Below, one piece after another: positions 24,036 to 34,694 of a DNA stretch of 64,000 nt (its first letter is position 1; each line of letters begins with the position of its first letter). The position numbers and the translations under genes are program-made. A model generated the notes under the pieces. The model ran no database searches. It was not told where the DNA came from and saw nothing but the letters and a program-made list of their open reading frames with translations. The DNA comes from Alisma plantago-aquatica (Eukaryota > Streptophyta > Magnoliopsida > Alismatales > Alismataceae): the NCBI GenBank assembly GCA_963693085.1, contig OY856411.1, positions 71,902,001 through 71,966,000 on the forward strand. The letters run 5' to 3'.

Positions 24036-24412
24036 GTCGATACCATCGACGCGAGTCGATGGTATCGACTCCTGTAGCAAAATCCATCCGCCGCTGGTAT
24101 CGACGGTCATCGATGGCTTTATGTGGGGGCCCGGATCGATGATGTGTCGATACTATCAATAGGTGTCGATAGTATCAACCCATCCCACAGATCGACTCTC
24201 TCGATGCAGCGATCGTCATTGATTTCCTCTCATGTATCAGTGATGTGTCGCATTGATACTATCGACTTCTGGTTAGGGCAACACCCTCGCGAGGCCCGGC
24301 CGCCGCCTTCTGCCTGTAACTTGGTCGATACCATCGACAGACCTATCGATGGTATAGACTTCACTGAGATAATTTGTGTCTGAATATCTCCAGATATCTC
24401 GATAGTATCAAC
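24036..24412 (-). repeat. Intergenic word array upstream of ORF3
   Basis: The same GTCGATRGTATCGAC word used in the LTRs recurs between integrase and ORF3. Words start at about 24036 and 24055 (19 bp apart), 24146 and 24165 (19), 24252, 24324 and 24345 (21), and 24398, with some decayed partial copies between. The flanking sequence is not otherwise a copy of the LTR, so the architecture rather than a whole LTR is shared. Confidence 0.85.
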
Positions 24413-24439
24413 ATGAAGCTCGTCATGCATCCGGAAGCA

Positions 24440-27400
24440 CAATGAGTTTGACCTCATTCACTTTCCTTGTGAAATCTTGACCGAAGTACAATTTCAGTCG
24501 TTGTCCATTGACCAGGAATGTTGTCTCGCCATCACGCACCATGATTGCGCCATGTGTCCTGACCTCCTCTACGGTGAACGGTCCACTCCATCAGTATTTC
24601 AATTTCCCAGGATGCATCTTCAACCTGGAATTGAACAAAAGCACACGATCTCCTTTCTTGAAGACGCACATCTGAATATGGCGATCATGAATCAACTTTG
24701 TTCGCTCCTTGTAGATCCACGAGCTTTCATATGCATTCATCTGCAGCTCATCAAGTTCATTGAGCTCAAGCAACCTTTTCTTTCCCACTTCATCATAGAT
24801 CAAATTTAACTTCCTCAGTGCCCAATGCGATTTATGCTCCAATTCCATCGGAAAATGGCAGGCCCAACCATAAGCCAACCTAAAAGGCGTAGTTCCTATA
24901 GGTGTCTTAAACGCCGTCTTGTACGCCCACAAAGCATCCGGTAGCAGGGTGCTCCAATTCTTTCTCATGGAAGCCACAATGCGCTCTAAGATCTTCTTAA
25001 TCTCCCGATTGGAGACCTCCACTTCCCCTGTGTCTGCGGGTGGTACGGGGTACCAATGTTGTGCTTTACCCCATACTTTTTCAACAGTGTTGCAAACTTT
25101 TGATTATGGAAATGTGTACCACCATCACTAATGATCATTCTTGGTACACCAAACCTATAGAAAATGTATTCTTTGACAAACCTGCACACTACATTGGCAT
25201 CATTAGTCCTTGTGGGTATCGCCTCTACCCACTTCGACACATAATCAACAACTAAAAAAATGTACAAGTTAGAATTTGAGGACACAAAGGGTCCCATAAA
25301 ATCAATACCCCACAAGTCGAACACCTCAACCTCTTGAAATACATTGAGAGGCATCTCTTGTCTTTTTCAAATGTTACCTGCCCTTTGGCAAGAATCACAT
25401 TGCCGCACAAAATCATAAGCATCCCTGAAAAAAGTAGGCCAGTACAGGCTACTTTCAAGTACTTTGGCGGCAGTCCGAGAACTTGCATGGTGGCCACCCG
25501 TCGGTAGTGTATGGAAATGACGAAGAACACTTTCATATTCCACCTTCGGTACACACATGCGTAAGACACCATCCCTACACTGCTTCGATAGAATAGGGTC
25601 ATCCCAGAAATAATAACACAAAGAATGGAAAAATTTCTTCTTCTCTTGGTATGTCCAGTCATCCGGGATAATTTTGTAGGAAAGATAATTAACAATGTAA
25701 GAAAACCAAGGATCTTTTGATTTTATAGATAAAATTTGTTCATTAGGACATGTCTCGGTAATGGGTATATGTAAATCCTTCTCACCCACCCTTTCCAACC
25801 TAGACAAATGATCCGCGACCACATTTTCAATGCCCGCCTTGTCTTTGATTTCAATATCAAATTCTTGTAAGAGTAAGATCCACCTAATCAATCTAGGTTT
25901 GGCATCCTTTTTCTCCATCAAGTACTTAATGGCGACGTGGTCCGTCCATACCACGACTTTTGATCCAGCAAGATATTGCCGAAATTTTTCAAAAGCAAAA
26001 AAAATGGCGAGAAGTTCTTTTTCAGTTGTCGTGTAATTTAGTTGTGCGTCATTTAAGGTTTTGGATGCATAGAAAATCACAGCGGGTTTATTGTCCACCT
26101 GTTGTCCCAAAACAACCCCAACTGCGAAATCAGACGCATCACACATTAATTCAAACGGCTTAGTCCAGTCCGGTGTTTGCACAACTGGTGCAGAAATCAG
26201 TTTTTCTTTAAGCACGTTGAACGCATGTAAACACTTGTCATTAAAATCAAACACAACATCCTTTTCCAACAACTCAGATAATGGTTTGGCAATTTTAGAG
26301 AAATCTTTAATAAATCGGTGATAAAAACCGACGTGAGCTAGAAAACTCCGAACCCCTTTAACCGAATTCAGTGGGGGCAATTTGGAAATAACTTCGATCT
26401 TAACTGGGTCTACCTCCAACCATTTGCTAGACACTTTATGTCCAAGCACAATTCCTTCGCTTACCATCATGTGACATTTCTCCCAATTGAGGACCAAATG
26501 TGTGTCCTCACAACGTTGCAAAAACTTGTCCAAATTATATAAGCACTCACCAAATGACGCACTATAGACGGAGAAATTGTCCATAAAAACCTCCAAACAA
26601 CGTTCAACCATATCAGGAAAGATGGCAAGCATGCAACGCTGAAAGGTTGCCGATGCATTACACAACCCAAATGGCATACATAGGTATGCAAATGTTCCGT
26701 AAGGATAAGTGAAGGTGGACTTCTCTTGGTTCTTAGGATCAATTGAAATCTGATTGTACCCCGAATAACCATAAAGAAAACAAAAATGTGATCGGCTGGC
26801 TAAACGCTCCAAAATCTGATCAATGAATGGAAGAGGGAAATGATCCTTAAGTGTAGAAGCATTCAATCGACGGTAGTCTATACATACACGCCACCCGATT
26901 ACCAAGCAGGTCATGACATGTTCATTTAATAGATTATGTGTAACAGTAATTCCCCCCTTTTTAGGGACTACCTGTGTAGGACTCACCCACGTCGAGTTGG
27001 ATATAGCATAGATGATACCTACATAAAGGAGCTTGATCACCTCCTTCTTGGCGACCTCCATCATGCTAGGATTTAGTCGACATTGTGGCTGAATCACCGT
27101 CTTGGATCCTTCTTCGAGCTGAATCTTGTGTTGGCACAATGTAGGGGAGATCCCCTTGATGTCTGCAATCGACCACCCGAAAGCACCTCGGTGGTTCTGC
27201 AACACAATAAGCAGCTGATCTTCCTCCTCGGCACTCAGGTATGCCGAAATAATCACAGAGAGCTTCTCATCCTCAGCTAGAAAAGAATATTTCAAGTGTG
27301 GTGGCAGTGGCTTCAATTCCAAATCTGGCGGGCTGATTAAGGATGACTGAAGCGGTGGTGGGAGTTCACCAAGGTCTTCATAGTTCCTAGCATAAAAACA

Positions 27401-28360
27401 TGGGAACACCTGAAGCATCTTGGCACACTCCTGTAGTGACTTTCTTCTCATCCAATCATGTGTTATATTAACCAAGCAAGCTTCAAGTGGTAATTCTAGA
27501 TATGCATTGAAGACTGAACTCCCTATGGCCTCATCTTCAGTAGAGGGAGGAATGTCCTCCTTTTCATCATTAGGAAAACCCACAACTTTGCTAAGGGATA
27601 CAACCTTGGTCTGCTCCATGATGTCAACAGCCAATGTCCCTTTCTCCACCTTAGTCATTACATGAGCCATATCTAAAAATGGCTTCCCTAGAAAAAGTGA
27701 GATATTGTAATCACAATGCTTCGCCATGCGGCATTGCTCCTTAGCCTTAGATGACGTGGTGCTGGAAGGCATGACCATCTCGAACCGATCATCGGTGATA
27801 CCCAAGGTCAAACGACCTCTCCCCATCTCAAGTATCATGTCAGCTGTAGCTTGGAAGGGTCGTCCAAGTAGTAACTCATTGCCTTGTTCATCTTGCATCT
27901 CCATTACAACAAAGTCTACTGGAAATACAAACTGATCTACTTTCACCAACACATCTTCACAAATACCATAAGGCTTCACCACGGAATTATCTGCCAGCTG
28001 AATTGTCATATTGCTCGGCCTTGATTCTTTTAATCCCAATTTATTGAATGTAGAGAGAGGCATCAAGTTTATGCTTTCCCCAGAATCACACAGTGCTTCG
28101 CCAAATTTCACCTTACCAATGTAACATGAAATATTGAAGCAGCCTAGATCCTGCCTCTTAGGTGGCAATGTGCCCATGATGAAGGCACTCACCTGCTCCT
28201 TGAGAACTACAACCTTCGTGTCAGGGATCTTCCTCTTCTTAGTAATGATGTCTTTCAAAAACTTGTCGTAAGAGGGAATTTGCTCTATTGCCTCTAATAA
28301 TGGGATGTTGACTGAGAGCTTTCTGAAACTGTCCAAAAACTTCTTGAACTGGGCGTCCAC
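24440..28360 (-). pseudogene. Athila pol: protease, RT, RNase H, integrase
   Basis: The main open part (25367-28360) codes for 997 residues and continues in the gag frame. Near residue 90 is an aspartic protease with CDSGESINLMP and, later, LLGRPF. RT has CIDYRRLN, the FTYPYGTFAYLCMPFGLCNA block and FMDN at codon ~594, where the catalytic FMDD is expected. RNase H follows with LMCDASDFAVG and WTDH. The integrase zinc finger (HFHTLPTGGHH, then CDSC) ends the open part at a TGA. Integrase core continues at 24986-25354 with GIDFMGPF and IISDGGTHF. A one-base loss near 25022-25040 shifts the frame. The rest of integrase (GKLKY-type C-terminal part and a GQDFTRKVNEVK tail) is at 24440-25022. The copy cannot be autonomous. 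Confidence 0.92.
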
Positions 28361-29923
28361 CTTCTTTGCTTTTATACTATTTGGATATGGGACCAGGACA
28401 GCCTATGCCCTTTGATGCGGAGGCACATATGGTGTCCTTTTCTGTGTCTCCTCCTCAATAACAACGGGATCTGTAGTGACATCCTCTACTATTTCCTCAA
28501 CCGGCTCTGTGACTGAGATTGGCACCTCCTCAGTGGCCTCACCTTCAGTTTCTGACTGAGGTTTGCTTGGTTCATCGGCCCTGGGGTTTAAAAGCTTCTT
28601 TCCACTCCTTAGCAAGATTGCCTTCGCCTGTTGGTTTCCTCCTGGAACATTTGTGTTACCAGGAAAACCTTGCTGCAATAGCTTCTTCAGATTGCCTATT
28701 TCAGCTGCCATTTGCGCCATCAACGTCTCTATTGTCCTCATCTGAGCCCCATGGCTCTACAATGTCTGTCCAAACTGATTCATAAATTCTCCTTGTTGCT
28801 TGATCTGCTGACCAAAAGTGTTCATAAATTCTTGGTTCTGCTTTATGACTTGCTTGAGCAACTCTGTGCTCTTATCCTCTGCCACCGGCTGGGGTTTTGC
28901 GTCGGGGTCCTGCAGAAAGTTATTCGGATCCTTCCAAGAAAATTTCTTGTCCTTCCTCCATGAGTAATCGTTATTTCTGTAACCCTGCTGCTGGCGCATG
29001 AATTTGACTTGAGCTTCATCCTCAGATTCAATATCCTCTTTTGCAAGTAGTTTCTTTGCTAGAAGGTCCATCTTCTCATTCAACTCTTTGATGGCCTTTG
29101 ACTCCCCTGCAACTCGAACGTGCTCTATGGCATCTCTATCGGCCCAGGATTGCTTCTTGGCCATGTTCTTCAGAATTTCCCAACACCTCGTGTCTGTGTT
29201 GTTCAAAAAGAACCCTGAACCGGCAGAATCGAGGTTACTTCTATCATGCTCGGAGAGAGAAAAATAGAAGATTTTGACCTATGTTTCTTTGTCAAGCCCA
29301 TGATGCGGGAACCTCCTAAGCATGATCTGAAACCTTTCCCAAGTCTCAGAGTAGGTCTCTCCTGCCTTCTGGGCGAAATTGTGGATTTTCCTGATCATGT
29401 CATTAGTCTTCTCGGGCGGGAAGAACCTTTCAAAGAATACCTCCACCATGTGGTTCCACGATTCCACATATTCATCGTCAAGATTGTGCAACCATTCTCG
29501 TGCATTTCCTGCCAGAGAACTCGGGAACAACTTCAGGTAGAGTGTCTCCTGTGGAAATCTGTCAATTTTAATCATGTCACAATTCTCTACGAATTGGCTT
29601 ATATGAGTGACTAGGTCTTCATTCTTTAGCCCATGGAACACATTTGACTTGACCAAGTTGATTAATACAGGATCAATCTTGTATGTCGGAATGTTGATTG
29701 CCTACTTCTTTATTGGCCCCTTTGACACAGAAGAAGAAGAAGCCTTAATCTTCTCCCATATTGTTTGTTCCTCTTCCATTTCTTCTTGTTCGGATTCTGA
29801 ATCTGTTTCTTCCAAGTGGTCTTGATTGTAATCCTCCTCGCTGTAAGGTCCCAACTGTGGAACCTCTGGTGCCTGTTGCGTGTAGTCGGTGCTACACGTC
29901 TGCACCATGCACAGTACCTGCAA
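28361..29923 (-). pseudogene. Athila gag, same frame as pol, broken by TAG codons
   Basis: Three open pieces share one frame with pol. The first (29702-29923) is an acidic N-terminal part. 29279-29656 is the Retrotrans_gag domain (LFPSSLAGNAREWLHNL, FFERFFPPEKTNDMIRKI, ETYSETWERF). 28757-29206 and 28403-28741 are the C-terminal part, with heptad-like NGELNEKMDLL-type coiled coil, QGYRNNDYSWR, and the PYVPPHQR motif that precedes the protease in Athila-like elements. TAG interrupts the frame at about 29699, 29276, 28754 and 28400. Several of these sit where glutamine is expected. Gag and pol in one frame agrees with a single polyprotein. No CCHC knuckle is obvious. Confidence 0.88.
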
Positions 29924-30072
29924 AATGAAAATTTCAGTTCAGTACCATGCCAGACGATTACAAAAATTGGAAAGATAGACTATGAATTTTAGAAATGATT
30001 TCAAAAAAATAAAAATAAAAAGGTGGCCTAGAATGGCCGCTTGCAGCACTCGTAGTGCCGACAATTGTCGTG

Positions 30073-30090
30073 TCCCCGGAAACAGTGCCA
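30073..30090 (-). other. Primer-binding site of Athila-type element
   Basis: In transcription sense TGGCACTGTTTCCGGGGA follows the LTR end after a six-base spacer. It resembles the TGGCGCCGTTGCCGGGGA site that is usual in Athila-like elements, with three changes. Confidence 0.8.
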
Positions 30091-30096
30091 AAAATT

Positions 30097-31708
30097 TGAC
30101 ACGAATTTTCCGTGCGTAAAATGCAAGTGTACGCGTCAAAGTAATATAGGCCTTTGTGAGGCCCGAGTCGAACTCAGGGACACTGAATTATCGGAGACTA
30201 CTACTAACTGTTTGCAATCATCTAGACCGGTTAAAAGTTGGAAGTTGTTGTAAAATTAAAAGAAAATGAAATAAAACAAAACAAAATAATCGATTAAAGG
30301 TTTAATTTAATCAATTCAAGTGGAGATCTTTAGGATTGCAGTTTCACCGCGGGTTATCATTGTATGAATTTCTATATGGCAACTCAGATTTATCACTCTT
30401 TCCGGGTAGTGGCCTGTAGTCAGAATTGCCCACTGTCGTGGTACAATTCACTACCTATGTATAGGTCGGTTACACCGTCGTAGTAACCTATACCCTAAAC
30501 TAGGTGCATTAGAATCGACCTCTGGGTATTCACCATTAACCTTACACCACCTTGTTCAAGGGATTTGTTAATTAATGTGAATTTCATCTCTTTTCAACCG
30601 TTAATTCTTCTTTCAAAGTACTTAAGGGCATTCGATTATTATTATGGTGATCAAGCATAACAATATAACTGAGAAAACGAATTCATACCACGGATTTAAG
30701 AGATAAATGATGAATTACTATGTTAAAAACGTCATATAATGCTTCCCCGGGCTACTCTCGGTCCTAAAGATAAAGGGGATTAGCCCCGCATGTTTATCTC
30801 AAAGCAAAACATGGTAGAGAAAAAGGGATACATGGAGAAAAACGTAAACAAGAAATGAAACCCCTAAACGGAGGAGATCCAAGCGTTCCTTAGCGTGGAA
30901 TACGCGATCTACAGCCTTTCGGCGGTGGAGGATGTCTTCTTCGGCGTCCGGAATGGTTGGGGCGTGCTTCTGGGCTCCGTTCTTCTCTCCACCCTTCTCG
31001 GGATGTGTGTAGCGGCTAATGATGTGATAGATTGCTCTTGGCCACCGTCCTTAGGTATAATCACCGAGTTAGGTTGCAAAAATATCGTAGACATCAGATT
31101 TAGATCGATCTGAAGCAAACTTGTATCTGACAGTGTCAATACCATCGACGTGAGTCGATGGTATCAACTCTACATGGTATCGGCAGGTCTTCTTTTCTTT
31201 TCTTTGTCACGACTGATGCTAACTCGATACCATCGACGAGGGTCGATGGTATCGACATCCTAAGGCATCAGTTTTTGTCCTTTTCTGTCGTTGTAGCTCC
31301 ACTTGTCAATAGTATCGACTTTGGAGTCGATAGTATCGACTATCTTCTCGCCAACAACCTGATGGTATATCGATACCATCGACTCTCCTATCGATAGTAT
31401 CAACTCTGCGATGCTCCTTGCGGCTGGCAACCTGTGGTCTCGTCGATGGTATCGACCACTGTCGATAGTATCGACAGTAGCAGATATTCGTTTTTCCTGA
31501 AATTGCAACACAAAACCACATAAGCTGAAATAAAACATATTATTGTAATCATCTATGCTCAAAATACCAAAATAATGAAGATTTGACACTGAGAAGGATC
31601 ATAGACCAAAGTAAATGAATTATGCAATATTAACCACTAAAATGACCAATAAATGCATAAAACACAAGTAAAACAAGTCTATAAATGCGACTCAAAATCA
31701 TCACATCA
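30097..31708 (-). repeat. 5' LTR of Athila-type element (1612 bp)
   Basis: In transcription sense it starts TGATGTGATGATTTTGAG at 31708 and ends CGTGTCA at 30097. It carries the word array (31135-31475), a weak TATA-like GATTATACC near 31055, and a conserved terminal part with GCAAGTGTACGCGTC that is shared with the solo LTR at 43185. It abuts Cassandra-like sequence at 31709. Confidence 0.9.
31135..31475 (-). repeat. Word array in 5' LTR, five doublets
   Basis: Words start at 31135/31154, 31223/31242, 31305/31326, 31369/31390 and 31442/31461. The start-to-start spacings are 19, 19, 21, 21 and 19 bp, the same order as in the 3' LTR. The first two doublets have converging orientation (ACC then GGT centres). 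Confidence 0.92.
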
Positions 31709-32427
31709 AACTTCCTGACTGGTCACAACATCCTAGTACTACTTTCAACTGGGCACACTTAATTACAGAGTTCTTTAGTGATGGGGTCCCTAAAAAGGAG
31801 GTGAACCTTGGTGATTTAGGTAGTCCAATCATTCCTTTTAAGACCATTTAAACTAAGGCCTCAAGACCAATGGCGTTACAATCTCCCTCACTTAGACTCT
31901 TGAGGTCCTCATAAAGGCTCAACTATATGGCCTCATAATATTACCCTATTTCATTACAGACCCAGAATGGCCCATGGACAACCAACGCTCAATAATGGTA
32001 TACTAGCACAAGGGTGGCTACGTACATCACCATGAACATCCCTTTCCAACTTGCCTGGACCACACAGATCAATACTGGCATGCCACATGCCCAAGTGGGC
32101 CCCACCTACTATAGGGGTTATGGCTCTAAAACCATTTTGTAACACCCGATCCCATTGCCCAAGGCTCTAGTAGAGTTTTAAGAATGACGAATGGCCCCAC
32201 AAACCACCATTAGACTTAATTGCAGCTTTGTCCTCACTCACGCACAAGCCAAGAAAAACTTCCCAACTGGTCATGCATCCTAGTACTACTCTGGGCTAAG
32301 CACGCTTAACCAAAGAGTTCCTTAGTGATTGGCTCCTGGAAAAGGAGGTGCACTATGGTGATATGGGTAGTCCAATCATTCATTTTAAGATCATTTCATC
32401 TGAGGCCTCAATACCTGGGACGTTACA
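31709..32427 (-). mobile_element. Cassandra-like TRIM carrying 5S rRNA sequence
   Basis: On the minus strand the complete 5' LTR (32138-32427, 290 bp) runs TGTAACGTCCC to GTGTTACA. The primer-binding site (32120-32135, ATGGTTTTAGAGCCAT, cognate to initiator tRNA-Met) follows it. The internal part is only about 257 bp with no ORF, then a purine-rich AAGTGAGGGAGATTG and a partial 3' LTR (31709-31880). The two LTR copies match over about 165 bp. Small size and 5S sequence in the LTRs are diagnostic of Cassandra. The 3' LTR is cut where the Athila LTR begins. Confidence 0.88.
32257..32330 (-). ncRNA. 5S rRNA-derived segment within Cassandra-like LTR
   Basis: On the minus strand it reads GGTTAAGCGTGCTTAGCCC (5S box A region, 32293-32312) and AGTAGTACTAGGATGCATGAC (box C region, 32270-32290), then a GGGAAGTT 3' motif. 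Both internal pol III promoter boxes are near the plant 5S consensus. The outer parts of 5S rRNA are not conserved, so this is not a ribosomal gene. A second, more diverged copy is in the partial 3' LTR (31712-31790). Confidence 0.85.
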
Positions 32428-32439
32428 TGTACCTAAAGC

Positions 32440-33300
32440 ACCATCAAGCATTGTCAAAGAAACATTCGAGGACTTTAACGAAGCATGGAAGTGTCTACAT
32501 AGGATAATTTATACTTTTCATGGATAATAACAAGACATCCGTGGTGATATTGTCTTTCATAGAGGAAGTACCTACGTTGTGAAGGATGATCTCTAGGACA
32601 CCTTGAATATTAATGGTTATATGTCAATGAAGATCATAGAAACATGCCAATCTCTATTGGAGAATAGTCTTCCCAATGTTCAAATGGAAAAGTACATACT
32701 ACAAGAAGATCTAATGCACAACAAGGACTCTAGAGAAAAGGAGAAACCCATCGAGCGACCAAAAAAGTCCCTTACTCATTTTATCTTCCTCCCACTTTTT
32801 CATGACAATCATTGGACAATGTCAGCAATAAGCATTGAAGTCAAAATAACTATCATGTATAACACTTCAGATGCTTGTTTGATGCAAAGAAATACACTAC
32901 TGTGAAAAGACCATAGAGATCCTTTGAACAGAAACCCAAAACTTAAGTAGAAGAATAGATAATATTATAAAGATACATTGCAAGGGATACATATATGAAC
33001 AAGGCAAAGACTTTAATAAGTTTTAGATATTATATAGAAGTTCACAAAAGATTATAGAATCCAATGAGTTTAGATATTATGTCCTTCTCTGGATGCTTGA
33101 CCTTGACTCTATAGGATCAAAGGTTGAAATTTTGCAACACTAAGATTATCATCCCCTTCGTGGATGTATGTTGTTCGCCCGATGTGCTCCTACTCAGCAA
33201 ATGAGGAACTTCTTAATCAAAACTGACCCCACCCATTTACATTTAAACTCATCCCTTAACACCTTAGGGATAGAGTAAAGGACAATTTTAGGGGATGTAA
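32440..33300 (+). pseudogene. Ulp1-like (C48) cysteine protease relic of a DNA transposon
   Basis: The open frame at 32603-32905 codes for 100 residues. FIFLPLFHDNHWTMSAISIE resembles the catalytic His region of Ulp1/C48 proteases, and the upstream MSMKIIETCQSLLEN resembles the helix that follows the 'W-L-x-D' substrate groove. More decayed pieces follow to about 33300. Ulp1-like proteases are commonly carried by plant CACTA and MULE transposons, so this is probably transposon debris. No transposase, terminal repeat or catalytic Cys could be identified, so the parent family is open. Confidence 0.5.
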
Positions 33301-33875
33301 ATGAAGAGGTAGGTACTATCTAATCTCCTGTACTTTACTCAACTTTTAGTTCTCTACATGCATATAAAATTATGCGTATATAAATTTGAAAATTTTAGAT
33401 TTCTAAATTGCACATGTTAGATTACAATTAATGGCTTAATCCTTACTCTAGAAAATTAAAAAAAAATCAAGGATAAAATTTTGGCATTAGGCTGATTTTG
33501 GTCCAATTTTCCTGGAGTTATATTCGCCTGTAAACTAGGTTTATCTGACACCTAGCTATCCTTTATCATATTAATGTATCAAGTGAAAATTTTGGGCAAA
33601 AAATCCACATAATTTGCTAAGTAATCATGATTTTATGTCAAATCTACTTTCAAATATTAAAGGATGGGAATAAAATGATTACGTTCCTGGGAAACTTCTT
33701 AAAAATAGGATGGATCTTAGCCTAATACACTTTTGAGTAATCACTTGAGACCTTGAGTACATATGGAAATGCATATATATTGTATCAAGGAAAAAATTAC
33801 CCCTTTCGAGTTGTAAAAATCTCTAAAAATGAAAAAAGAAGCTTCGCATCCCCAAAAACCCAATGAAAAAAGAAT
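33301..33875. other. Unassigned spacer
   Basis: No gene or repeat family is recognised. It ends where the truncated LARD LTR begins. Confidence 0.4.
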
Positions 33876-34694
33876 CCCATATGACTTGCTTGCTTTGTGT
33901 GTGCCCTACTGTGAATGTGAACCTTAATCATGTCATCCTCTCTCTAATAAGGAAGTATCCTCCCTTATGATTGTCTTGATGTAGATGTCCCATATAATCT
34001 ATATGCTAACCCCTATTGGCATATGAACTACATTGATGACTACATGTATGATCAATTGTTGGTACCTCATGTCAGTTATTTGATGCGTAGACCCTAGGAG
34101 ACATCTGTACAACTTTGAATGTGATTCTTATGCCCTATCTTGCTGATCAAAATCATGTCTTGATGGTTTGTGATCATGGCTTCTCTATCATGAGCCTTAT
34201 GACCTAGTTATGTACATGAGTGACACAAATTTTGTCCATATGGAACATCAGAATGACGTGAAACTTGAACCCCACCCTCTTGATGGAATTTAAGTTTCTA
34301 TAAAATCATCCTACATGTAACTAACCAACATTGAACCTAACTTGGCCAAAACGCTAAAATGAAGCTAGTTAGGGTTAATGATGAGAATCTAATACATGTA
34401 TGTAATCTTGTTCTGAATCAGGTGTTGCTTGTAGCTAGATGTTGATGGATAAGGTTATGTTTTGAAATCTCTAAATCAGGTATGCACTTTAATAATTATA
34501 TGACTATGGCTTTCTTTCTTGAAATGTGATACATATGTATGCTTGTTTACTTGCTCAAATATTTGTTTGGTCTGAAAAATGCATGTTACTATTGAAATCC
34601 AAAACTTTGGGCATTTACATCAAAAGACCGCTAAAACATAAAGAAAACAAAAGATGAAAGATAATCCACACACGAAATCATCAACTCATCCAAG

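Larger units (their letters stand above)
19545..31708 (-). mobile_element. Athila-type Ty3/gypsy retrotransposon
   Basis: This is an almost complete element on the minus strand. The order is 5' LTR (30097-31708), primer-binding site, gag-protease-RT-RNase H-integrase, an intergenic promoter-like array, ORF3, a long 3' noncoding part, polypurine tract and a 3' LTR cut short at its outer end. The order RT-RNase H-integrase marks it as gypsy. The primer-binding motif, the AAGCTTAGGGG polypurine tract and the extra ORF after pol mark it as Athila-like. The element sits inside a Cassandra-like LTR on its right side. Its left flank has been deleted, so no target-site duplication can be read. Confidence 0.9.

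Noticed and set aside
32257..32330. A 5S rRNA gene
   Set aside because: Only the central promoter part is conserved, and it lies in paired LTRs with a tRNA-Met primer-binding site, so it is a Cassandra-like TRIM.
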